A stretch of 64,000 nucleotides of DNA from Symbiodinium natans (GCA_905221605.1 CAJNDS010002080.1:216001-280000); one strand, 5' to 3'; shown: positions 1 through 9,573, counted from the first letter of the stretch. A program made the numbers and translations. The notes: generated from the letters alone by a model not told the origin.

Positions 1-245
1 GCTATCACCTCAAACCCTAAACCCCAAATCCTAGTTGGAAGCCCTTTTGACCTAGTAAGTAGGGAGACTCAATCGTAGTTTAGGATATGGGGATTGCAAT
101 TGGGCTTTTAAGACTATCCTAAGTACACTTACAAAGTCAAAAAGGCTTCCAAGTAATCACCTTAACCCTAAACCCTGAACCCCAAACCCTAAACCCTAAA
201 CCCTAAACCCTAAACCCTAAACCCTAAACCCTAAACCCTAAGCAC
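1..245. repeat. CCCTAAA-rich tract
   Basis: Degenerate CCCTAAA with a perfect run at about 181-240. No gene seen. Confidence 0.9.
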
Positions 246-313
246 AAGACGACCTCACTGAAAGTCGGGAGGCCGCCGGCGATGTGCTGAGTAAAGAACA
301 CAGCACGCGGCAC
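246..313 (-). CDS. Putative exon, unidentified protein
   Basis: Acceptor CCTTAG, donor GTGCTT that runs into the heptamer; phase 0/2. Reads VPRAVFFTQHIAGGLPTFSE. A plus-strand frame is also open but lacks a GT donor. Confidence 0.42.
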
Positions 314-955
314 CTAAGGGGTTTAGGGTTTAGGGTTTAGGGTTTAGGGTTTAGGGTTTAGGGTTTAGGGTTTAGGGTTTAGGGTTTAGGGTTTAGGGCC
401 TTAGGGTTCAGGCGTTTAGGGTTGAGGGCTCGGGTTTCGGGTTCGGGTGCTTAGGGTTTATGGGTTTTGGGTTTGGGGCCTCTCTTAGGTCTTCCACAAA
501 CGGCTGGGTCTTGGAGTCCTAAAAAAACCCTACACCCTAAACCCTAAACCCTAAACCCTAAACTCGAAGCCCTAAACCCCAAACTCTGAACCCTAAACCC
601 GAAAACAATGCCGAAAGAAACGCAAGTTTGGGGGTGTAGGGTCTTTGCCAAAAGCTTGGTGTCAAGAAGGTCTTTGTGGCTCTAGGGGTTTAGGGGTACT
701 TAGGGTCCACAAGCCAGAGCCCCATGGTGTTTTCTACGCTCGGACTGCAAAAAGAGGGTGTTTGGACCTAAGGGGAGGGAGGTTTAGGGTTTAGGGTTTA
801 GGGTTTAGGGTTTAGGGTTCAGGGTTTAGGGGGGGGGGTCTTGAGCTTGAGGTCTTTAGGAATCTTCGCGAGCACCCCCAGGCCCGAAACTCCAAAACCC
901 AACAAAGAACAGATCCCCACCTAAGGATCGCCTCCCTTCGTCCCTCAAGGACGAC
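314..955. repeat. Telomere-like tracts in both orientations
   Basis: TTTAGGG run at about 316-398, CCCTAAA at 527-600 and TTTAGGG at 781-828, separated by short GC-rich spacers. A possible plus-strand exon 926-979 (DRLPSSLKDDYGAALVAR) overlaps the next entry. Confidence 0.8.
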
Positions 956-1000
956 TATGGCGCTGCCCTCGTTGCCAGGGTGTAAAATTTACCCCCAGAG
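956..1000 (-). CDS. Putative exon, unidentified protein
   Basis: Acceptor GTCAAG, donor GTCGTC; phase 2/1 joins the next upstream exon. Reads LGVNFTPWQRGQRH. A competing plus-strand frame lowers confidence. Confidence 0.28.
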
Positions 1001-1158
1001 CTTGACCCCCCAGCATTGGGCCCCTTTACTAAGGTCTTGAGCTAGTAGGTTCAGCCCGTGCTTGAAATCAGGGTGCCTTATTGCCCTCCCGCCAAAGTTG
1101 CTTCGTACCTGTATGGGCTTAGGGTGTGGGACCCCTACCAAGGGGACCAGTCAGTGAC

Positions 1159-1203
1159 CTTCACTGAAAGAAAAAGATACTCGAGCCGTCATCTCCCCGA
1201 GCT
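1159..1203 (-). CDS. Putative exon, unidentified protein
   Basis: Acceptor TTTCAG, donor GTCACT; phase 2/1. Reads LGEMTARVSFSFSE. An alternative acceptor with a strong pyrimidine tract (CTTTTTCTTTCAG) lies inside it and gives KVTDWSPW in the same phase. Confidence 0.38.
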
Positions 1204-1378
1204 CTGAAACCCTTCGAAAACCGAGCCCTAAGTCCTAAGCAAGCAATTAAACTCTACAAACCCCAAACCTCCTAAAGCCCAAAACCCCAAACGCCTAAGA
1301 CAGGCCAAGCCTAGAGGTTTAGGAGTGGGACGTTCCCCCTTATACTAACAGTCCTTAGGATAGGGGGCTTATGGCAAC

Positions 1379-1445
1379 CTGCTTCCCAAGCCAAGAGGCA
1401 ACACACCCCCACCACGAACGTCGCTATGCCAATGTAGGCCTCCGG
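1379..1445 (-). CDS. Putative exon with membrane-like segment
   Basis: Acceptor ACCACAG, donor GTTGCC; phase 0/1. Reads PEAYIGIATFVVGVCCLLAW: about 17 uninterrupted hydrophobic residues, long enough for most of a membrane helix. Phase joins the exon at 1614. Confidence 0.55.
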
Positions 1446-1454
1446 CTGTGGTTG

Positions 1455-1546
1455 GCCTAAACCCTAAACCCTAAACCCTAAACCCTAAACCCTAAACCCT
1501 AAACCCTAAACCCTAAACCCTAAACCCTAAACCCTAAACCCTACAG
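1455..1546. repeat. (CCCTAAA)n array
   Basis: About 13 nearly perfect units. In the sense of the minus-strand gene this is TTTAGGG, lying just upstream of the acceptor of exon 1379-1445. Confidence 0.95.
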
Positions 1547-1613
1547 TTAAGGGCACGCAGTCCAAAACCCTAGACCCTAAGCCCTAAACCCTACAAACCC
1601 TAAAGGCCGCCGC

Positions 1614-1657
1614 AGGTGCAATTGTCTTGCGGCTTCCAATTATGACCAGGAAGCTTC
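1614..1657 (-). CDS. Putative exon, unidentified protein
   Basis: Acceptor CCTAAG, GC donor (GCGGCG); phase 2/0. Reads SFLVIIGSRKTIAP, hydrophobic then basic. Phase fits both neighbours. Confidence 0.48.
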
Positions 1658-1792
1658 CTTAGGGGTTTAGGGTTTAGGGTTTAGGGTTCCTGATGCTTCT
1701 GAGTAAACCGTGCAGAACTTCCGACACTTCCGACATCCCTTCGTCGAGGGCCCAGTGCTAAATTCTTAGGGTAGCTACATGGCCCCTTAGTA

Positions 1793-1884
1793 TAGGCCCT
1801 TGGCCCTTGGCCCTTGGCCCTTGGCCCTTGGCCCTTGGCCCTTGGCCCTTGGCCCTTGGCCCTTGGCCCTTGGCCCTTGGCCCG
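1793..1884. repeat. (CCCTTGG)n array
   Basis: About 12 tandem CCCTTGG units, a homogenised variant of the heptamer, ending abruptly in degenerate CCCTAAA. Confidence 0.95.
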
Positions 1885-1908
1885 AAACCCTAAAACCTAA
1901 CCCTAAAC

Positions 1909-1979
1909 CCCCAGGAAGGAGCGAGCCCAGAATCGGGTGACTAAGGTAGACGGCGCGAAGGTTCCGCAGGTGCAAGGTC
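1909..1979 (-). CDS. Putative exon, unidentified protein
   Basis: Acceptor GGCGAG; the donor is GTTTAGGG, the heptamer itself. Phase 1/1 joins both neighbours. Reads TLHLRNLRAVYLSHPILGSL. Confidence 0.58.
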
Positions 1980-2199
1980 CTCGCCCTAAACCCCTCCCAC
2001 GGAAGTAATTCTCTTAACGGTTTAGGGCTTAGGGCTTAGGGCTTAGGGCTTAGGGTTTAGGGTATATAGGCACCCCAGAAAAAAAGTATATGTCCAATGC
2101 ATCGAAAGAAGATTCGAAAAAGGATCCCAAGACCCCTCAAACCCTGAAGCCCTGAACCCGTACAAATCGTCAAGACCCAAACCATCAACCCTTTTAAAG

Positions 2200-2232
2200 C
2201 CCCCAGCCCCGCCCCCCCCCCCCCCCCCCCCC
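2200..2232. repeat. Poly-C run
   Basis: A C homopolymer of about 20 with few interruptions; the strand order gives glycine-only shadow ORFs, which I ignore. Confidence 0.9.
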
Positions 2233-2420
2233 TCTTCCAGTAATATGAAACCCGAAACTCCTAGGTCCTCATCGCTCAAGCCCTACTTAAAACCCGAAAC
2301 CCCTGACCCTAAACCCAAACCTAAACCCCTGTATAAACGCTGTGTAAACCCCATATGACCCCCATATAATTATAAACCCATAACCCCCCAAACAACCTAT
2401 AACAGCCCGCTACTCCGAAC

Positions 2421-2476
2421 CCTCTGCGCCCAAGAGCCAACGCGCTCCAAAGCAGCTCCGGTGGCTTGGGATTGTC
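2421..2476 (-). CDS. Putative exon, unidentified protein
   Basis: Acceptor GCCAG, donor GTTCGG; phase 0/2. Reads DNPKPPELLWSALALGRR. First of six exons (2476 to 956) whose phases all join. Confidence 0.58.
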
Positions 2477-3333
2477 CTGGCGCGGCTTTGTTTAACGGTT
2501 TAGGGGTTCAGGGTTTAGGGTTTAGGGTTTCGGGTTTTAGGGTTAAGGGTTTAGGGTCTAGGGTTTAGGGCTCGGAGGGTGTGAGGGTTTTCTAAGGCTT
2601 CGTTGGGCTTCGAGGTCTGTAAGGGTTTGGGGCTTTGGATTAAGGATTAAGGGTTCCAGGCTGAAGCTAAGTTGGCGTTCTGTGGTGCTTTTGTGCGTAC
2701 CTCCGCTTATGTGGAAGGTTTACGACTTTGAAAGAGTCCTCATATAGACCCTTAAATGGAAGGATTTCCTGTTGATGAGGAAGCGACCCCCCCCCCCCCC
2801 CTAATTATGAAAACACTTTCCGGAAATGCTGCCGAAACCGACCCCGCCTTTGAAACCCTATTCCGAATTGGGGAGGGGGAGGGGATCGGGGCCTATAAAG
2901 CCTTCAAGCCAACCTAAATAAACCTGTCCCAAAAGATGGCATATGGATAAGAACATCTCCCTAATATTAAAGACATTTTTTGAGCTTCTATTTGGGGGGG
3001 GTTAAATAATAGTAGAAGCGATTATGGCACCCCTTCTTGCTAGTCGAGAAAATTGAAGGGTGCCCGATTTGGGTTTGGGGGGGGGGGAGGGGCTTGTAAG
3101 GGAACCTTGACCGAACAGAAAGATATCATATTTACATGGGGACCGTGTAAATTCCGAAAATTTCCGACCCCGAAAAAACGGACCCCTAGTTTGGTCCTAA
3201 GGGACCCCAATAAGGTACCCCTATTTCCGAAACCGCCATGAGGGATTTAACCCCAAACTCTATCCCCTAAACCCTAAACCCTGCCCCTTACTAGGTCTCA
3301 AGGGTTTGGAGCTGAAGGTTTTTGTTGTGGCGC
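2477..3333. other. Intron-like sequence without a supported exon
   Basis: TTTAGGG tract 2490-2570, poly-C at 2789-2802, G-rich runs, and at 3188-3240 a copy of the GGGACCCCAATAAGGTACCCC hairpin motif also found near 4047, 55914 and 62760. Confidence 0.6.
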
Positions 3334-3374
3334 CTTGGTGGGGCCAAGGAAGGCATGGGGTTCGCTCCTAGGGC
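3334..3374 (-). CDS. Putative exon, unidentified protein
   Basis: Acceptor TGAAG, GC donor (GCGCCA); phase 0/2. Reads ALGANPMPSLAPP. Weak: short and proline-rich. Confidence 0.32.
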
Positions 3375-3611
3375 CTTCAGGTTCAATGTTTGTATGGCTT
3401 TGGGGTGTCGGGTTTAGGGTTTAGGGTTTAGGGTTGAGGGATAATCTCTGAAACCCTCGGGATAATCTCTCTAAACCCTAAACCCTAAAGCCCCCAAAAA
3501 TCCCTAAACCCTAAACCCTCAACCCTACACTCTATGAAAGCCAAAAACCCTCAAAGGCCCGTTGATGAAAAAGTCCACCCATGGTTTGGCCGAAAGCTCG
3601 TACCGCTCTTT

Positions 3612-3791
3612 CATGGGTTTCCCTACTACCCCCCACCATACTATCCCCCCCTAGGTTCCCCCCTTGAATAACCTGAATTGGGCTCAACTATCCCTAAACC
3701 CTAAACCCTAAACCCTAAACCCTAAACAGCCGTAATTATGGGGGGGAACCTAGGGGGGGTAGTATAGAAGGGGGTAGTAGGAAAACCCACG
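3612..3791. repeat. Inverted-repeat element, family B copy 1
   Basis: Arms 3612-3663 and 3740-3791 are near-perfect reverse complements (core CCTACTACCCCC ... CCTAGGTTCCCC). The loop carries a CCCTAAA x5 tract at about 3691-3726. Confidence 0.8.
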
Positions 3792-3844
3792 GCCCTTGGG
3801 AGATGAAGCCGGAAACCTTCCAAATAACTCCAACCCAAAATCAG

Positions 3845-3940
3845 GTCTTAGCGTGTAGGGCTTGGGGTTTAGGGTTTAGGGCTAGGGTTTAGGGTTTAGA
3901 GTTTAGGGTTCAGGGTTTCGGGTTTAGGTTTACCCGAATT
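3845..3940. repeat. TTTAGGG tract
   Basis: Degenerate G-rich heptamers in what would be an intron. Confidence 0.85.
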
Positions 3941-4253
3941 TCGGTGTTTAGGCAGCGCGTGCTCGAGGTAGGTTCATATTAGGGATGCAAGGAGGGATTC
4001 CCCTATAAAACCCCTAAACAACACCGCACCTGGGGGGTTTACGATGTTAGGGGTACCTTATTGGGGTCCTTATTTTAAGGGGCTCCTACTATTTGGGGCA
4101 AGCCCCCACCTGACCCTATACACCTAAGAAGCGCCTAAATAGCCCCGAAATAACCCCCTAAAGAGCCCTGATATTTCGTCCCTGTTTCGTAGGGTTCGCA
4201 GTGGTCATAGAGTTGAAAGTGTTTATCGGGCTTAGATGGCTTAGGATGCTTAC

Positions 4254-4326
4254 TAGGAGCTCCAGGAACAGTCCTTGTTTGGGTTCATTTTCTTGAAGAA
4301 GAGGGCTCCCTTGTTTCAAAGGGATT
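4254..4326 (-). CDS. Putative exon, unidentified protein
   Basis: Acceptor CCTTAG and consensus donor GTAAGC; phase 1/0. Reads IPLKQGSPLLQENEPKQGLF. The donor is one of the best in the window. Confidence 0.5.
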
Positions 4327-4406
4327 CTAAGGTATGCTAGTGGCGAGTCCCAACCCCCCTGAACCCGAAACCCTAAACCCTGAACCCCAAACCCCTAAAC
4401 CCACAC

Positions 4407-4482
4407 TTTCTTGGGGTCCGGAATGGCGTAGAAGGGCAGCGCGATCTCTAGCTCGGCCGAGAGCACGTCTGCAGCCGCCTCC
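4407..4482 (-). CDS. Putative exon, unidentified protein
   Basis: Acceptor GCCCAG, donor GTGTGG; phase 1/0. Reads EAAADVLSAELEIALPFYAI with high GC3. Confidence 0.58.
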
Positions 4483-4793
4483 CTGGGCGTAAGTCTCAGG
4501 GTGTATAAGGCTTAGGCTGTAGGGTTTAGGGTTTAGGGTTGAGGGTTTAGGGCTTAGGATTTAGGGTTTAGGGTTTTCGGGTCTTAGGGTTTTAGGGTTT
4601 TGGGGTTTTCGGGGTTTAGGGATGGGTTTTGGGCTTGGCTCCATATGGGTTCTGTGGGAATCTTCCTAGGTGTCAGGGTAACCTAGGAACAAACGAGGGC
4701 ATCCGTATGGACCCGAACAAGGGTACCTTCTAAACCCTAAACCCTAAGCCCTAAACCCTAAACCCTAAACCCTAAACCCTAAACCCTGAAGGC

Positions 4794-4822
4794 AGACCTG
4801 AAGCACAAATCTTCAAGGGGCC
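4794..4822 (-). CDS. Possible micro-exon
   Basis: Acceptor TTCTAG, GC donor (GCCTTC); phase 0/2, which is what is needed between exons 4960-5023 and 4407-4482. Reads GPLKICASG. Proposed mainly to restore phase. Confidence 0.28.
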
Positions 4823-4959
4823 CTAGAAGCGGTGTTGGTGGAGGGGGTAGGTTTAAGGTAGGGGAAGGCCTACTCCCTAAACACCCCACTTAAGCCCCTA
4901 CGACAGTGCTTAGGGTTAAGGATTTGGGGTTTAAGGGGTCAGGGTTGAGGATTTAGGGC

Positions 4960-5023
4960 TGTTTCTTCCCACTCGTTGTCAAAGATCATGGGCACAAGTT
5001 CTCCTTTTGCACGCCAGCTGCTA
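4960..5023 (-). CDS. Putative exon, unidentified protein
   Basis: Acceptor CTACAG, GC donor (GCCCTA); phase 1/0. Reads SWRAKGELVPMIFDNEWEET. Confidence 0.57.
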
Positions 5024-5089
5024 CTGTAGAGGATAACTTTAGATTAGAAGGGGTATAGTATAGGGGTTTGGGGTTTAGTGATGTTTAGT

Positions 5090-5190
5090 GGTTCCCCTAC
5101 TACCCCCCCCCCCCCTAGGTCCTGTAAACACCTTAACAATCAGGGGGACCCAGGGGGGGTAGCAGAGAGGCGGGAAGAAGGGGCACCCAT
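5090..5190. repeat. Inverted-repeat element, family B copy 2
   Basis: Arms around 5090-5123 and 5142-5190 pair (CCTACTACCCCC/GGGGGGTAGCAG, CCTAGGTCC/GGACCCAGG); same core as 3612-3791 but with a short loop lacking CCCTAAA. Confidence 0.7.
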
Positions 5191-5292
5191 GATTGATGGG
5201 TATTTTGGATCGTTTAGAGTTCAGATGGTAACTACGTAGGGATTTTACGGTGGCTCAACATTGGGAATTACGTGGGGGCTCCTGTGTTTCAC

Positions 5293-5340
5293 CTGTTGCA
5301 CAGAAGTCTGCGTAGAAGTACCTGTGGCAGGTTGCTCTCC
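5293..5340 (-). CDS. Putative exon, unidentified protein
   Basis: Acceptor GCGCAG, donor GTGAAA; phase 1/2. Reads ESNLPQVLLRRLLCN; the other frames are also open but do not join in phase. Confidence 0.52.
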
Positions 5341-5937
5341 CTGCGCCAAAAGGCCTTCTGACGGTAGTTGGCCTAAACTCTGAACCCTAAACCCTAAACC
5401 CTTAGGATACACGGGATTCCTACCACCGAGAGTTTCCTAGAACAAAGGTGCTTTGCCCATACAATGCAGGTACATAATTGAGTATAGATCTCGGGGTTAG
5501 CGAAACTAGGGGACCCTTATACAGACCCCCCCAAATAGTAGGATTCCCTTATCACCACGAAGGTGCACCTAACTTCGGGTACACCCATATATCTATACTC
5601 ATACTGCTGTGGCAAACCGCAGGCCCAATATAACCGGGTTTTAGGGTTTAAACCCTAAACCCTCAACCCTAAACCGTAAACCCTAAACCCTAAACCCTAA
5701 ACCCTAAACCCTAAACCCTAAACCCTAAACCCTAAACCCTAAACCTAAGCGTCTATAGATTGGGATGTTCCCCCTTCTACTAGCAGTCCGTAACAGGGAG
5801 AACCGACCCTTAACTTCAAACCCTCAACCCTAAACCCATCGGGCTTAGGGTCAAACTGCTGAGGCACCCTAAACCCTAAACCCTAAACCCTAAACCCTAA
5901 ACCCTAAGCCCTAAACCCTAAACCCTAAACCCTAAAC
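5341..5937. other. Intron-like stretch with tracts and element fragments
   Basis: CCCTAAA tracts at 5650-5745 and 5866-5937, a family A hairpin fragment at 5760-5798, and a direct copy (5853-5865) of the exon end at 5934-5946. Confidence 0.65.
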
Positions 5938-6025
5938 TGCTGAGGCCGAGTGGCATCGCCTCCGCTTCGAGAGGGTTTGTCGTCAGCAGCCTGTCGTGCC
6001 CCCCGAAGAATCTCCCGGACCGAGG
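5938..6025 (-). CDS. Putative exon, unidentified protein
   Basis: Acceptor CTGAAG; donor is GTTTAGGG from the heptamer tract. Phase 2/2 fits both neighbours. Reads SVREILRGARQAADDKPSRS. The last 13 bp around the donor are duplicated at 5853-5865 beyond a CCCTAAA tract. Confidence 0.58.
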
Positions 6026-6407
6026 CTTCAGAGTTTAGGGTTTAGGGTTTAGGGCTTAGGGTTTGGGGTTTAGGGTTTGGGGTTTAGGGTTTTGGGGAAA
6101 AACCCTGGAACTTACTACTTGCTTAAGAACCCCATTAAAAATATATACTCTGCCGTAGAAGGCAAAACAGGAATGATCATCCCTTATTGTTGGGTGATTC
6201 TTGAAGCTGCACATCCCACACGCCTATAAACCCATGGCCTGTGAACGGTTTTGGGCTTAGGCGCCTAAACCCTTAACTGCAAAACTTATCCCCGCTTAAT
6301 GACTTATACTGCTTGCCCTGCTTACCCTAAACTAAACCCTAAGCCCTAAGCCCTAAGCCCTAAGCCCTAAACCCTAAACCCTAAACCTTCAACCCTAAAC
6401 CCTCAGC

Positions 6408-6484
6408 CTTGATTCCAGAAGTCTAACGGCTCAAAGGGGCCACCATGGTACTGGCACCGCAAGGAGTCCACAACCATGTTAAGC
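6408..6484 (-). CDS. Putative exon, unidentified protein
   Basis: Acceptor GCACAG, GC donor (GCTGAG); phase 1/1 joins both neighbours. Reads LNMVVDSLRCQYHGGPFEPL. Confidence 0.6.
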
Positions 6485-6670
6485 CTGTGCCCAAGTCCTA
6501 ACCCCTGAACCCTCTGCCCTAAACCCTAAACCCTGAGACCTAAACCCTAAACCCTAGCCATAAACCTTAACCCTAAACCCTAAACCCCAAACCCCAAACC
6601 CTAAACCCTAAACCCTAAACCCTAACCCTAAACCCTAAACCCGAAACACTAAACCCTTCGGGCGAGTCAC
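6485..6670. repeat. Intron made of CCCTAAA
   Basis: 186 nt between two phase-matched exons; in the gene sense almost entirely degenerate TTTAGGG, from donor GTGACT to acceptor GCACAG. Confidence 0.6.
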
Positions 6671-6726
6671 AGGGGCTGGAGCCGTTTCCAGGCAGCGTCG
6701 ATGACAGCCCACTGGTCAAGGATGTC
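6671..6726 (-). CDS. Putative exon, unidentified protein
   Basis: Acceptor TTGCAG, donor GTGACT; phase 0/2. Reads DILDQWAVIDAAWKRLQP. It recalls the ILDEW..VQ..W.YLEPIF stretch of dynein heavy chain linkers, but the next exons do not follow a dynein, so I do not name it. Confidence 0.6.
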
Positions 6727-7173
6727 CTGCAAACATCGTAGTTTAGGGTTTAGGGTTTAGGGTTTAGGGTTTAGGGTTTAGGGTTTAGGGCCACAGTTTA
6801 GGGTTTAGGTTCGAAGCTTTGGGGCTTTGAGGTTGGAGTTGAAAGAACAACGCTACTTTTGGTTGGTGGTTTAGGATTTATGGTCTAGAGGGTGCTTAGG
6901 GTTTGAGGCGTGAGTTGACAGAAAAAAAAGCGTTGCGCAGGTTTGGTGAGTTTAGGCTGTGGAGTCTGCCACTGCAGAGCTATGCATGTTTTGGGGGGGG
7001 GGGGGGGGGGGGGGTTTAGGTACTGGGACTGTAAGTCCAGAAAAAGAAATTCTGCACGACTTCGGGCTTAAAGGGTTTAGGGTCAACAGGGTTACATTGA
7101 GGTTCTTTTTGTTTCTTATTGTTTTGATTTGGCGGCGGGACCACAGAACGTGTAACTCGCGAGATCGACCTAC

Positions 7174-7274
7174 TCCTTCGAAATCGTTGTTCGATTCGCT
7201 GTGCAACAAGAAGATCGATCTGTTGACTTTCCTGAACTCGGCGCTCTCGTCATGGAGAAAGCAGCTGTCCAGCA
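7174..7274 (-). CDS. Putative exon, unidentified protein
   Basis: Acceptor CCAAG, donor GTAGGT; phase 2/0. Reads LDSCFLHDESAEFRKVNRSI. A plus-strand frame with donor GTTAAG at 7292 is also open but has lower GC3. Confidence 0.42.
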
Positions 7275-7310
7275 CTTGGATATCAATGGAGGTTAAGGGT
7301 GCATGCTAGC

Positions 7311-7399
7311 TCATGGCTGGGATAGTATTAAAACTTAAATTGCTATTCCTTAGTGAGTTTAAGTACCCTTGAAAATAGAAAATGTTACCCCACTATGAC
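7311..7399. mobile_element. MITE-like element, family E copy 1
   Basis: 89 bp starting TCATGGCTGGG and ending CCCACTATGA; same length and sequence plan as 20839-20927 and 36268-36365. No coding capacity. Confidence 0.7.
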
Positions 7400-8356
7400 A
7401 AAGTATAAGGGGCTTTAGGGCTTAGGTTTACGGTTTAAGGACAGTGCTGTAGCAGTTGATTCAAGCCGTGGATGTACTTATAGGGTTCTTAAGGGAGGGG
7501 GGTTTGGGGTTTACGGTTTAGGGTTTAGGGTTAGGGTTTAGGGTTAGGGGGGAAGGGGGTTCATGGGTGGTAGGAACCTAGCGAAATTTAGGGAAAGTAG
7601 GGAGTATTGGGGAACCTTGGGGTATACCCCTTGAACCCCCCTCCCTTAAGAATCCGAAGGTACGGGTGTGCGCGGCTCTTGGTACGCTCTTGCTACAAGG
7701 TTCAGGGTGGAGCAAACGCTCAACTCTAACGGCCCTAGACAACAAAACCTGAAACCCCGAAAAAACTCTAAAATCCCGAAGCACTAAAGCCCTAAAATCC
7801 GAAAACAAGCCGCAAATCCTAAAACCCCAAAAACCATCTGAAAACCCGAAACCCTAAACGCTAAACCCCAAACCCTAAACCCTAAAACCCTAAAACCCCT
7901 AAACCCTAAAACCCCTAAACCCTAAAACCCTAAAACCCTAAAACCCTAAAACCCTCAACCCTAAAACCCCAAAAACCCAAAACCCAAAAACCCTAAAACC
8001 CACAAACCCTAAACTCTCAAACCCTAAAACCCTAAACCCTAAACCCCAAAACCCTCAAACCCTAAAACCCTAAAACCCTAAAAACCCTCAAACCCTCAAA
8101 CCCCTAAACCCTAAAACCCTCCAACCCTCAAACCCTCAAACCCTAAAACCCTAAAACCCCTACAACCCTAAAACCCTTAAACCCTAAACCCTAAACCCTA
8201 AACCCTAAACCCTAAACCCTAAACGCTCAACCCTAACCCTAAACCCTAAACCCTAAACCCTAAACCCTAAACCCTAAACCCTAAACCCTAAACCCTAAAC
8301 CCTAAACCCTAAACCCTAAACCCTAAACCTCCCTCCCTCCCCCCCAGGGGGTCATC
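7400..8356. repeat. Mixed telomere-like stretch
   Basis: G-rich at 7500-7555, interrupting an element whose intact copy is at 23391-23434; then C-rich degenerate CCCTAAAA/CCCTCAAA from 7850 turning into perfect CCCTAAA at 8180-8330. A low-support coding-like spacer lies at 7570-7740. Confidence 0.8.
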
Positions 8357-8412
8357 GCGGCTAAGGATGACGGGCTCCAATCCGAGGCCGCCTTCCTCGG
8401 TTGTGGCATTTG
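8357..8412 (-). CDS. Putative exon, unidentified protein
   Basis: Acceptor CCCGAG, possible GA donor; phase 2/0. Reads NATTEEGGLGLEPVILSR. Its 5' end (8393-8411) is duplicated at 8512-8530 beyond a G-rich tract. The plus strand is open too. Confidence 0.36.
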
Positions 8413-8572
8413 CTCGGGGTTTAGGCCTGGGGTTTAGGGTGTAGGGTTTAAAGGGTTAAAGGGGTAAAGGGGTAAAGGGTTAAGGGTTAAGCCCCAAAGG
8501 CAAAGACCTAATTCCTCGGTTGTGGCATTTTGCTTCTTGCGCTTGGGGGGGGAGGGGGGGGGAAGGGGTTAA

Positions 8573-8920
8573 GGTTTAAAGGGTTTAGGGTTTAGGGTTT
8601 CAAGGGTTTAGGGTTTAGGGTTTAGGGTTTAGGGATTCAAGGGTTAAGGGTTTAGGGTTTAGGGTTTAGGGCTTAGGGCTTAGGGTTTAGGGTTTAGGGT
8701 TTAGGGTTTAGGGTTTAGGGTTTAGGGTCTAGGGTCTAGGGTCCAGGTTTTGAGGTTGTGGGGTTTAGGGCCGAGGGCTTCTTCAATTTCCGGGGGTTCG
8801 GCGATATGGGAGGGGGCGGGGAGGGGAGGGGGGGGGGGGGGGGGGGGGGGCTTTTTGCTGCGGGATTCGGGTTTAGGGTTTAGGGTTTAGGGGTTTAGGG
8901 TTTGGAAGTGTTGTCTTGCC
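8573..8920. repeat. TTTAGGG array and poly-G
   Basis: Heptamer run 8573-8745, a G homopolymer at 8829-8850 and more heptamer to 8910. No gene seen. Confidence 0.9.
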
Positions 8921-9060
8921 GGTCCGCTTATAGGTTCCTGTGAGAACTCGGGGAAGCAGCGGGACCAGGATCCTGTGTCGTGCACGGCACCTCACCAAAC
9001 CAAAAACTCATCGCAGTCGGAGACTGCGCATGCGCAGAATGCGCATGAAGGATGCGAATA

Positions 9061-9162
9061 CCCAGACCCCTGGGAGATCCAAAAAATAGATCCTCTTAAA
9101 GGTCCCTAAGAATCACAATAGTAGTATAGGTACTATTTTTTGGATCCTCCCCGGGGTCTGGG
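9061..9162. repeat. Inverted-repeat element, family C copy 1
   Basis: CCCAGACCCCTGGGAGATCC then AAAAAATAG pairs with CTATTTTTTGGATC and CCCCGGGGTCTGGG; about 30-bp arms around a 40-bp loop. A partial copy is at 58884-58962. Confidence 0.8.
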
Positions 9163-9389
9163 TAACGCCATGAGAAGATGCATCAAGTGAGAAAGCTATG
9201 CGATCACCACAGCTTTGAACAAAAATGACGTTCTCTGCACGCAGCAACCCAGTCACAAGTGGGGGTTGGCCCACGAGGGCCCTTCGATTTCGAAGCTCCC
9301 TAAACCCTAAACCCCAAACCCCACACCCTAAACCCTAAACCCTAAACCCTAAACCCTAAACCCCAAACCCTAAACCCTAAACCTTTCAC

Positions 9390-9573
9390 TGCTTTGGTTC
9401 CAAGAGCCGCACCTTTGGCAGAGGCAGTGCAAGCCGCTAGCTTCAACTCACCGCCTTCAGTCTCGACGTCGCACAACCTGAACAGCCTCATTCCATTCTG
9501 GCTGCCTCGCGAGCTGCGGGCGAATGCGTAGGAGCACTCGATTGCCCTTTTGGTCTCCTTAAGCCACCGCAAG
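9390..9573 (-). CDS. Putative exon (longest hand-called), unidentified protein
   Basis: Acceptor CCGTGCAG, donor GTGAAA; phase 1/0. 61 codons starting LRWLKETKRAIECSYAFARS, with GMRLFRLCDVETEGGELKLA further on; basic and mixed alpha/beta in character. Phase joins the exon at 10176. Confidence 0.62.

Noticed and set aside
926-979. Plus-strand exon DRLPSSLKDDYGAALVAR
   Set aside because: Well-formed splice sites, but isolated on the wrong strand amid minus-strand exons; kept only as an alternative to 956-1000.
6671-6726. Dynein heavy chain exon
   Set aside because: Local resemblance to the linker W..VQ..W motif only; neighbouring exons show no AAA or linker features.
6952-7020. Glycine- or proline-run peptides from poly-G
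   Set aside because: Homopolymer translation only.
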